Assembly (NCBI RefSeq): GCF_001040705.1
Contig: NZ_CVQP01000005.1
Location: 349,440-413,439 of the forward strand
Length of the DNA stretch: 64,000 nt
Direction: 5' to 3'
From: Rhodococcus sp. RD6.2
GTDB lineage: Bacteria; Actinomycetota; Actinomycetes; Mycobacteriales; Mycobacteriaceae
Below are positions 10,226 through 17,447 of this stretch, one piece after another; position 1 is the stretch's first letter; each line of letters opens with the position of its first letter. The notes beneath the pieces are model-generated. The model was not told where the DNA came from. It saw only the letters and a program-made list of their open reading frames with translations, and searched no databases. Position numbers and translations under genes: made by a program.

Positions 10226-11779
10226 ATGGCCGAGCACGACGAGGACGCCCGCTGGGCACTCCCGGCACGCGCACTGTCAGGAGTTCTCGCCGCGGCCGTG
10301 ACGCTCGGGGTCGGCGAACTGGTCGCGGCGGTGATCGACACGTCCGCATCACCATTCTTCGCGGTAGGGTCCACGACGGTCGACCGGAGTCCTTCGTGGG
10401 CGAGGGAATTCGCGATCGACACCTTCGGCACCAACGACAAGCCCGCACTGTTCGCAGGCATGAGCATCCTGATCGTGGTGCTCTCCGCGATCGCGGGTCT
10501 GGTCGAGCGGACGCACCGCCCCTACGGAAGCGCGATCCTGCTGGCGCTCGGTGTCGTCGGGGTGTACGCGGCCACCAGCCGTCCCGGTGCGAGCGCGGCA
10601 TACGCCATCCCCACGATCGTCGGTGTCACCGCGGGAATCGTGGTTCTGCGGGTACTGACCAGGCGTTTTCGGGCCATCGGCGATGCGGGAACCGCGGGCG
10701 AAGGCATGTCTCGCCGACGTTTCCTCGTTCTCGCGGGCACCGCCGCCGCGGTCGCGGTGGCAGCGGGAGCGGTAGGCAGGCACCTCGCCGAGACGGTCGC
10801 GGACGCGGTGCGGAATCGGATGGGATTCGTCCTGCCCACCGTCGCCGCCGCCGACCGCGCACCCACCATCCCGCCCGGTGCCGACGTCGGAGTGGCAGGC
10901 GCGACGACGTTCGCCACTCCCAACGACGTCTTCTACCGCATCGACACCGCGCTGCAGGTCCCGAAGCTCACCACCGACGAGTGGTGCCTGCGGATCCACG
11001 GCATGGTCGACCGCGAAATCACCTTGCGTTGGGACGATCTCGTCGCGCGCACGCCGATCGAGCGGGCCGTCACGTTGACGTGTGTCTCCAACGAGGTCGG
11101 CGGCAACCTGGCGGGCAATGCCACCTGGATCGGCTACCCGATGAGGGATCTCCTGGACGAGGTCGGGGTGTCCGCGGACGCAGACATGCTGCTGTCCACC
11201 AGTTCCGATGGGTTCACCTCGGGCACCCCGCTTGCCGCGCTACTCGACGGCAGGGACGCGATCCTCGCGGTGACGATGAACGGGGAACCGCTGCCGTTCG
11301 AGCACGGCTACCCCGTCCGGCAGGTGGTCCCCGGTCTGTACGGCTACGTGTCCGCCACCAAGTGGGTGGTCGACTGGGAAATCACTCGCTTCGACCGCGC
11401 ACAGGCGTACTGGACGCGGCGCGGATGGGCAGAGCAGGCGCCGATCAAGACGGCGTCGCGCATCGACGTTCCCGCGTCCTTCGCGCGGGTCGACGCCGGC
11501 ACCGTCACCGTCGCGGGCACGGCCTGGGCGCAGCATCGCGGCATCTCCCGCGTCGAGGTCCGGGTCGACGACGGCCCGTGGAGAACCGCGACCCTCGCGC
11601 CCGAGTACTCGATCGACACGTGGCGCCAGTGGACGTGGCAGTGGCAGGCGTCGCCCGGCACCCACACCCTGCAGGTCCGCGCGACGGATGCGGCCGGGGA
11701 GGTCCAGACCGAGGACCGCGCCGACCCGATCCCCGACGGCGCCACCGGGTGGCACACCAGGTCGGTCACCGTCGGCTGA
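10226..11779 (+). CDS. Membrane-anchored molybdopterin-dependent oxidoreductase (sulfite-oxidase family)
   Basis: A 517-residue protein. It begins with about four hydrophobic segments within the first 145 residues, followed by a twin-arginine-like stretch (SRRRFLVLAG) heading a fifth hydrophobic segment near residue 165. The C-terminal half is a sulfite-oxidase-type Mo-cofactor domain with Cys286 in LTCVSNEVGG as the expected Mo ligand, followed by an Ig-like dimerisation domain (FARVDAGTVTVAGTAW onward). The catalytic domain should therefore sit outside the membrane. The substrate is unknown. Start ATG at 10226 follows GTGAGGG. Confidence 0.85.
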   Translation: MAEHDEDARWALPARALSGVLAAAVTLGVGELVAAVIDTSASPFFAVGSTTVDRSPSWAREFAIDTFGTNDKPALFAGMSILIVVLSAIAGLVERTHRPYGSAILLALGVVGVYAATSRPGASAAYAIPTIVGVTAGIVVLRVLTRRFRAIGDAGTAGEGMSRRRFLVLAGTAAAVAVAAGAVGRHLAETVADAVRNRMGFVLPTVAAADRAPTIPPGADVGVAGATTFATPNDVFYRIDTALQVPKLTTDEWCLRIHGMVDREITLRWDDLVARTPIERAVTLTCVSNEVGGNLAGNATWIGYPMRDLLDEVGVSADADMLLSTSSDGFTSGTPLAALLDGRDAILAVTMNGEPLPFEHGYPVRQVVPGLYGYVSATKWVVDWEITRFDRAQAYWTRRGWAEQAPIKTASRIDVPASFARVDAGTVTVAGTAWAQHRGISRVEVRVDDGPWRTATLAPEYSIDTWRQWTWQWQASPGTHTLQVRATDAAGEVQTEDRADPIPDGATGWHTRSVTVG

Positions 11780-11871
11780 CCACCCCCACAGCGCGAATCC
11801 GGATCCAGGCGTACGGTCGGGAGAGTCTTCGAGGACAGGACCACGTACCCACCACGAAGCGAGGAGTAACC

Positions 11872-12069
11872 ATGTCGGACTTCATCGACAAGGCCAAGCA
11901 CAAGATCGAAGAGCTCACCGGGCACGCGAAAGAAGCCGCGGGAAAGGCCACCGACGACAAGGATCTCGAGGCCGAGGGCAAGAAGGATCAGGCCACAGGA
12001 GGGCTCAAGCAGACCGGCGACAAGATCTCCGATGCCGCGCAGAAGGCCAAGGACTCACTGACCGACTGA
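11872..12069 (+). CDS. CsbD family stress protein
   Basis: A 65-residue, highly charged Lys/Glu/Ala-rich protein matching CsbD-like proteins (ATDDKDLEAEGKKDQATGG is the family core). These are induced by general stress in many bacteria and are probably partly disordered or helical; their biochemical role is not established. The ATG follows a GAGGAG ribosome site. It stands alone between the molybdopterin gene and a convergent winged-helix gene that ends seven bases after it. Confidence 0.9.
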   Translation: MSDFIDKAKHKIEELTGHAKEAAGKATDDKDLEAEGKKDQATGGLKQTGDKISDAAQKAKDSLTD

Positions 12070-12075
12070 TCTGCC

Positions 12076-13260
12076 TCACGCGTACCGCTTGGAGATCGGC
12101 GACGGGAACCGGAGCATCACCCGCTCCCCGCCGAGCCACTCGTTCAGAGCTTCGGCTTCGGTGTCGAGCGCTTGCCGCACATCGGACTCCACGTCCTCCA
12201 GCAGGTGCGTGACCACCTCCCCGGCATCGTCCTGCCACCAGCCGCCGACGATCCGGCCGTCGCTCCACAGGGTCGGGCCCGCGTTGCCCGCGGTGTCGAA
12301 GAGCGGTTCGCGATGGGGGCCGAGGTACCAGTCGCGATCCTTCCAGCCCATCGTGGTGGGGTCGAGGGCGGGCAGTAGCGCCACCCAGGGTTCGGTCGGC
12401 GAGACAGGCTCGGCGTCGTCGGCCATGAGGTAGCCGACCGCCCCGTCGAGATCGACCTGGACAACGTCCAACGCGGACAGTGCTTTTCGCACCAGGGTGA
12501 GCGTCGACCCGAGCCACCACTTGAGGTCGTTCTCGGTGCCGGGCCCGAAGGAACGCAACCACTGCTCGACCAGCCAGATGACGCCGTCCACCTCGGCCAT
12601 CGGCTCGATCACAGCACCGAGCCACGACTCCGTTGTCGCCCAACGGTTTCGCGACACCTTCCAGGAGCCGTCGTTGGTGGCGCGCACGACGCGACCTTCG
12701 GCGGACAGCACCGTCAGCACCCGCGGGCCGATCGAGACCTGCCCTCCCCAGCTCTTGCCCTCGCCGTAGCTCATCGAACCCTGCAGCACCGGGAGCGCGT
12801 CACGCAACGCGGTGTACGACGTCGGGTCACCGCCGTCGAGGGCGGCCAGCACCGCGTCGCCCGCCTCGTCGAGCCAGCGCGCACCGTCGGTGAACAGTCC
12901 GGCCTTCTCCACCTCGGTGATCAGGCGTTTGCGTTCCCGCTCGGCCACACGGGCGCTGCCGCCCGCCTGGGCGTACGGCATCGCCTCACGGGGGAACACG
13001 AACAGCGTCCGCCGCATCGACAGATGTTTGACCAGAGACCGGTCCTCGTACAGGGCGCGGTCGAGGTCGGCGATCGCCATGCCCGGCACCCGCGCCCGCG
13101 CGGACATGTACACCGTCGACGGATCGGTCGCGTGCAGGCAGACGAGCCCGCGGGCGGCGTCTGTCGCCGTCTCGGCCTGCGCTCCCGGTGCGAGGTGATG
13201 GTTGCGCGCGAGGCGGGCACGGCGTTCGGTGACGTCGACACGTCTGACTGGGTTCGGCAC
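12076..13260 (-). CDS. Winged-helix DNA-binding domain protein (HTH_42 / YcaQ-like family)
   Basis: A 394-residue protein of the family called winged helix DNA-binding domain-containing (PF06224 type). Recognisable parts are ARNHHLAPG near the N-terminus, CLHATDPSTVYMSARAR, SMRRTLFVF, and a C-terminal segment WSDGRIVGGWWQDDAGEV. Relatives of this family include glycosylases that act on crosslinked or alkylated DNA, but assignment to repair is inference. The start is GTG at 13260, in a 181-base divergent gap with the next gene. Confidence 0.8.
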   Translation of the reverse strand: MPNPVRRVDVTERRARLARNHHLAPGAQAETATDAARGLVCLHATDPSTVYMSARARVPGMAIADLDRALYEDRSLVKHLSMRRTLFVFPREAMPYAQAGGSARVAERERKRLITEVEKAGLFTDGARWLDEAGDAVLAALDGGDPTSYTALRDALPVLQGSMSYGEGKSWGGQVSIGPRVLTVLSAEGRVVRATNDGSWKVSRNRWATTESWLGAVIEPMAEVDGVIWLVEQWLRSFGPGTENDLKWWLGSTLTLVRKALSALDVVQVDLDGAVGYLMADDAEPVSPTEPWVALLPALDPTTMGWKDRDWYLGPHREPLFDTAGNAGPTLWSDGRIVGGWWQDDAGEVVTHLLEDVESDVRQALDTEAEALNEWLGGERVMLRFPSPISKRYA

Positions 13261-13441
13261 GGCCCCATTGTGGACCGCACCGCCGACATCGGCCCGAGGG
13301 ATCCGCCAAACGCATCGTCGCCGTCCCTACGCAGGACCTGCGAATGCGCCCGGAATCATAGGGATGTCGCGTATCACCCAGGCCAGGTCATGAGGCATCC
13401 TTAGGGTGAGCAAGGATCAAATCGCCGTGAAAGGGCCTGAA

Positions 13442-14149
13442 ATGAACAGTTCGCTACACGGCAGGCGTGCTTCGCCACACCACCGGGTTCCGGTGGAACA
13501 CAGACTGTTCGGTGTCGACACCCGCGCGCTCTGGCCCGCGGCCATCGTGCTCGGCATCGGCCTGGTGTGGAGTATCGGGCTGCCACTGGTGAACGACGCG
13601 GTCGCCTGGGACGACCCGATCGTCGCCGGAGACTCGATCGACATGGGCGACGGCGTCAGCTTCGTACCCCCGGTCGGCTGGCAGCTGACCGACGGCGTGC
13701 GCGTCGGTGAGGAACCCATCACGGGTGTCACGTCCAACAGCAGTGCGCAGGTGTCCAGCGGCGGCGCACAGATCGACGCCACCGGCGGCACGTTCACCGG
13801 CGACGCCAACGCCCTCATGGATCAGGTGACGTCGAACCTGTCCGCCGACACCGGCGGATTCACGGTCACCGGCAGCCGGGGCACCCTCGTCACCGACAGT
13901 GGACTCGTCGGGGTCAGTGAGCCGTTCACCTCCACCGACGGCGACGGCCTCGTCGCAACCTTCATCCTGCCCGAGACGGTCGTCTCGGCGCCGTCGGCCG
14001 AGTCCGACGCGGCCCCCGCCGCGGCTGACGATTCGACGTCGTCGCGCGCCATCACCTTCACCGTCAACACCGCAGCAGGTCAGTACGCCGCGAACGCGGC
14101 CGACATCGACGCCACCCTGCGCAGCCTCACCGCCGGAGGATCCCGATGA
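13442..14149 (+). CDS. Single-pass membrane protein coupled to PrsW
   Basis: Unrecognised 235-residue protein. One transmembrane helix (about residues 33-55) is followed by a roughly 175-residue Ser/Thr/Gly-rich domain expected outside the cytoplasm. I prefer the ATG at 13442, which has AAAGGG at good spacing, to the in-frame GTG at 13406. Its stop overlaps the start of the PrsW-type protease by ATGA, so the two are almost certainly made together. It could be a substrate or partner of that protease, which is inference. Confidence 0.75.
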   Translation: MNSSLHGRRASPHHRVPVEHRLFGVDTRALWPAAIVLGIGLVWSIGLPLVNDAVAWDDPIVAGDSIDMGDGVSFVPPVGWQLTDGVRVGEEPITGVTSNSSAQVSSGGAQIDATGGTFTGDANALMDQVTSNLSADTGGFTVTGSRGTLVTDSGLVGVSEPFTSTDGDGLVATFILPETVVSAPSAESDAAPAAADDSTSSRAITFTVNTAAGQYAANAADIDATLRSLTAGGSR

Positions 14150-15342
14150 CCGTCCGTCACGACACCGACCCCTCCGACGACCTCCTCGCCGCGCAGGTAC
14201 GGGCACTGGACGAATCCGGCTGGGGTGCCGGGTTCCGACTGTTCCAGCCACGCAACCCCGCATTCTGGGTACTGGCCGTCGGGCTGGTCGCCGGTCTCGC
14301 CACCGCGATCCCCATCGTCACGCACAGCGCCGCCCTCTACGGCACCGCACTCGCAGTGGGTGTCGTCGGGTTCGCGATCTACGCGATTCCGTGGTGGATC
14401 TTCCTGCACCACCACGACCGCTACACCCCCCTGCCTGCCAAATTCGTTGCGGTGGGATTCGTCTGGGGCGCCGTCGCCGCCACCTTCTGGATGGCCTACA
14501 ACGCCAACAACGCCATGCTCCCGCTGTACGCGAAGCTGTTCGGCCACGATTGGGCGATGGCCTGGGGTGCCGGGCTGACCGCACCGTTCACCGAGGAGAT
14601 CGCCAAGGCGACGGCGTTGGTCCTGCTCATCGGGTTGGGGTCCCGGTTGGTACGCAGCCCGTACGACGGATTCGTGATCGGCGCGTTCGCCGGCCTCGGG
14701 TTCCAGGTCGCCGAGGACATGCTGTACGCCGCCCAGAGCGCCGTCCACACCTTCGGGACCGACCAGATCGGGCAAGCGGTCAAGATCATCGCGTTCCGCG
14801 GCGTGTTCGGCATCGTCTCCCACACCCTGTTCTCCGCCATCTTCTGCGCCGGTTTGGTGTGGTTCCTCGGCAGGCCCCGGGCTCAGCGCAACCGAGTACT
14901 CGGGACGGCGCTCATGGCAGCGTCGATGTTCCTGCACTTCGTCTGGGACTCGGCAGGCGCACTCGCGGGGATGCTGCTCGGCAACTCCGGCCTGGGTTTC
15001 GCCTTCACCATCGCCGCTGTGATCGTGGGTCTGGTCCTTGTCGTCTGGGTCGCACGGCGGGCATCCGACATCGAAAAGCACTGGCTTCACGATCTTCTCG
15101 CGCCCGAGGTCGCGCAGGGGACGATCGGCGAGGCGGAGGTCGCCGCGCTCGCCGGCACCCGCAAGGACCGCAGGCAGTACCTCCGTCAACAGAAGAACGG
15201 CAAGCGTCGAGCGCATCACGTACTCGACGCGACGGCCGATCTCGCTGCCGGCATCGCGGGCAGCCACGGACCGGACAGTCCGGAGGTCGCCGAGCTGCGG
15301 TCCGAGGTGGTCCGACTGCGCGCGGAACCATCCGCACCGTGA
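14146..15342 (+). CDS. PrsW family intramembrane metalloprotease
   Basis: A 398-residue polytopic membrane protein with about eight hydrophobic segments between residues 40 and 305 and a charged cytoplasmic tail. The family motif EEIAK lies near residue 150, followed by the second and third metal-site regions (GLGFQVAEDMLY and HFVWDSAGA). Bacillus PrsW cleaves the anti-sigma factor RsiW; no anti-sigma gene is seen here. The coupled upstream membrane protein is the obvious candidate partner. A strong terminator follows at 15370. Confidence 0.88.
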   Translation: MTVRHDTDPSDDLLAAQVRALDESGWGAGFRLFQPRNPAFWVLAVGLVAGLATAIPIVTHSAALYGTALAVGVVGFAIYAIPWWIFLHHHDRYTPLPAKFVAVGFVWGAVAATFWMAYNANNAMLPLYAKLFGHDWAMAWGAGLTAPFTEEIAKATALVLLIGLGSRLVRSPYDGFVIGAFAGLGFQVAEDMLYAAQSAVHTFGTDQIGQAVKIIAFRGVFGIVSHTLFSAIFCAGLVWFLGRPRAQRNRVLGTALMAASMFLHFVWDSAGALAGMLLGNSGLGFAFTIAAVIVGLVLVVWVARRASDIEKHWLHDLLAPEVAQGTIGEAEVAALAGTRKDRRQYLRQQKNGKRRAHHVLDATADLAAGIAGSHGPDSPEVAELRSEVVRLRAEPSAP

Positions 15343-15369
15343 CGGCCTGACCGGACACACCGCACCACG

Positions 15370-15405
15370 ATCAGGGTCGGCCCGCGCATGCGGGCCGACC
15401 CTGAT
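15370..15405 (+). terminator. Hairpin terminator after prsW-like gene
   Basis: A perfect 16-base stem (15370-15385 with 15390-15405) and 4-base loop, without a T-tail. It insulates the PrsW pair from the iron-regulated gene that starts 77 bases later. Confidence 0.85.
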
Positions 15406-15435
15406 GCGATTCCCACACCCGCGAAATGGAGTTTG

Positions 15436-15454
15436 TTAGGTTAGGGTCACTTTA
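15436..15454 (+). promoter_or_regulatory. IdeR/DtxR-type iron box
   Basis: TTAGGTTAGGGTCACTTTA matches the 19-base IdeR/DtxR consensus at 15 positions, with the left half perfect. It lies 28 bases before the siderophore-binding lipoprotein start, so iron-replete repression by an IdeR-like protein is expected. Confidence 0.82.
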
Positions 15455-15482
15455 GTTCCCGTCCGAGAAAGGCACTCGAACA

Positions 15483-16463
15483 GTGCGATCTCCCCGCTGG
15501 GCGTCCGTCCTCACCTCCACCATCACCCTCGTGGGTGTCGCCACGCTGGCCGCATGCAGCAGCGCCGACAACGCCGACAACGCATCGGCCGGCTCGGACG
15601 GCTCCTTCCCCGTCACCGTGGACCACAAATTCGGATCGACGACGATCGAGGCCCGCCCGGAGCGCATCGTCACCGTCGGATTCAACGACCTCGACTTCGT
15701 GCTCGCGCTGGGCGAGACACCCGTCGGAACACGCGCGTTCACCGGCTACGACTACCGGCAGCGCCCGTGGGCGCAGGGGTACGCGACCGACATTCAAGAG
15801 GTCGGCGGCATGGAGCTCGACTTCGAGAAGATCGCGCAGGCCAACCCGGACCTGCTCGTCGGCACCTACTCCGTCCTCGAGGAATCGGACTACAAGTCGC
15901 TGTCCGAGCTGGCACCGACCGTCGCCGACCTCCCCGGCGACAACCCCACCTGGGAGGACCAGCTCGAGACGATCGGCACCGCGATCGGGAAGCAGGAGAA
16001 GGCGGCGGAGGTCCGCGACTCCGTGCGCGCGGAGTTCGAGGCCGCCATCGCCGCGAACCCCCAGTTCGCCGGCCGTACCGCCGCGGTGGCGATGAAGATG
16101 GCCGACGGCTTCTACATCTTCGAGCAGCAGGACCCCCGGGGCGCCTTCTTCACCGAACTCGGCTTCGTCTCTCCCACCCAGACCGGTTCCATCACCGCCG
16201 AGCGGTACGACCTGCTGAACCAGCAGAACCTGATCGTCGTCGGCGCGACAAAGGACGATCTGCTGGCCGATCCGCTGTTCGCGCAGCTGCCGGTGGTCAA
16301 GGAGGACCGCACCGTCTATCTCGGCGAATTCGGCACCGACGTGCCTGCCGCACTGGGCTTCTCGAGCCCGCTGAGCCAGCCGTACCTGCTCGACGCAACA
16401 CTGCCCGCACTGACCGCCGCCACCGATGACGACCCGGCGACGGTCGTCCCCGCGGTCGGCTGA
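15483..16463 (+). CDS. Iron-siderophore ABC transporter substrate-binding lipoprotein
   Basis: A 326-residue FepB/FhuD-type binding protein. It has a signal peptide with lipobox LAAC, then a two-lobe periplasmic-binding fold recognisable from ARPERIVTVGFNDLDFVLALG and PDLLVGTYS, with the long helix between lobes. It should capture a ferric siderophore at the cell surface. The GTG start at 15483 sits just after an iron box. No permease or ATPase gene is adjacent, so the transporter core must be encoded elsewhere. Confidence 0.93.
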   Translation: MRSPRWASVLTSTITLVGVATLAACSSADNADNASAGSDGSFPVTVDHKFGSTTIEARPERIVTVGFNDLDFVLALGETPVGTRAFTGYDYRQRPWAQGYATDIQEVGGMELDFEKIAQANPDLLVGTYSVLEESDYKSLSELAPTVADLPGDNPTWEDQLETIGTAIGKQEKAAEVRDSVRAEFEAAIAANPQFAGRTAAVAMKMADGFYIFEQQDPRGAFFTELGFVSPTQTGSITAERYDLLNQQNLIVVGATKDDLLADPLFAQLPVVKEDRTVYLGEFGTDVPAALGFSSPLSQPYLLDATLPALTAATDDDPATVVPAVG

Positions 16464-16471
16464 GGCCCACG

Positions 16472-17440
16472 GTGGACGACCAGTCGGCCCCGACTCCCCT
16501 CACCACCGTCGATGAGCTCGAATGCGTCCTCGGTGAGCGGCCCCCGGTCACGCTGCTGAAGGCGATCCCATTCCTCGACGACCATTGCGCGTCCTTCTTT
16601 GCGCGCTCGCCGTTCGCGGTGCTCGGTGTGCACGGCGGCGACGGCGTACAACACAGTCTCGTCGTCGGCGGTCCTCCCGGCGTCGTGGCGATCGCAGACC
16701 GGAACACGCTCCGCGTCGAATCGCTCTCGCTCCCCGACGATCTGGGCGACGGCGGGCCCGCGGGCCTCGTTGCGCTGGTCCCGGGCTACGCGGAGACGAT
16801 GCGCGTCAACGGCCGGCTGTATCGCGACGGGGAGGCGACGCTGCTGCGGGTCGAGGAGGCGTACCTGCACTGCGCGCGGTGCGTGACCCGCTCGGGGCTG
16901 TGGGACGACACCGACGTCGCAGATGCCCCCGCCGCGGCGGTGCCCGACTCCGATCTCGACGACCCGGCGGTGCGTGAGTTCCTCACGCGGTCCCGCTTTC
17001 TCACCGTCACCAGCACCGATGCGGACGGCGGCACCGATGTCAGCCCGAAGGGTGACGAGGCCGGGTTCGCCGTGCCGCTCGGCCCCCGTGTCCTCGCGTT
17101 CCCGGACCGCCCGGGGAATCGGCGCACGGACACCCTGCGAAACCTGTTGCAGCACCCCGAGGTGTCGCTGCTGGCGCTGGTCGCGGGCGACGACCGGGTT
17201 CTGCACGTCCGGGGCCGCGCGTCGATCACCGACGACCCCGACCTGCGGGCCCGGCTCGCCGCCGGGCTCGCGCAGCCGGAGCTGGCCGTCGTCGTCGAGG
17301 TCGACCACGTGGACCTGACACCCAACCGCGGCCTGGCCGCGGCCCGGTTGTGGAATCCCGAGGTGCGGGGCGGTCACGCGGAACTACCCAGGGCTGGGCA
17401 GATCTGGACCGACCACCTCGCCCTCGACAACGTCGGCTAG
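16472..17440 (+). CDS. Pyridoxamine 5'-phosphate oxidase-like (split-barrel flavin-binding) protein
   Basis: A 322-residue protein eight bases after the siderophore-binding gene and probably in its iron-controlled transcript. The C-terminal part (about 160-315) has the PPOX split-barrel features SRFLTVTSTDADGGTDVSPKG and DTLRNLLQHPEVSLLALV. The N-terminal part contains a weaker related domain. Such proteins bind flavin or F420 or act on haem and small molecules. A role in reductive iron release or related redox work is inference from the neighbourhood. Start is GTG. Confidence 0.75.
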   Translation: MDDQSAPTPLTTVDELECVLGERPPVTLLKAIPFLDDHCASFFARSPFAVLGVHGGDGVQHSLVVGGPPGVVAIADRNTLRVESLSLPDDLGDGGPAGLVALVPGYAETMRVNGRLYRDGEATLLRVEEAYLHCARCVTRSGLWDDTDVADAPAAAVPDSDLDDPAVREFLTRSRFLTVTSTDADGGTDVSPKGDEAGFAVPLGPRVLAFPDRPGNRRTDTLRNLLQHPEVSLLALVAGDDRVLHVRGRASITDDPDLRARLAAGLAQPELAVVVEVDHVDLTPNRGLAAARLWNPEVRGGHAELPRAGQIWTDHLALDNVG

Positions 17441-17447
17441 TCGGCAG

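Noticed and set aside
10396..12069. A 557-codon plus-strand frame covering the molybdopterin gene and ending in the CsbD sequence.
   Set aside because: Only the last 65 codons resemble a known protein (CsbD), with its own ribosome site at 11872. The rest is an Arg/His-rich shadow of the molybdopterin gene.
13397..13417. ATCCTT-N9-AAGGAT near the start of the PrsW partner gene.
   Set aside because: Six-base arms only, partly overlapping the possible GTG start. It does not match the iron box or any other known motif.
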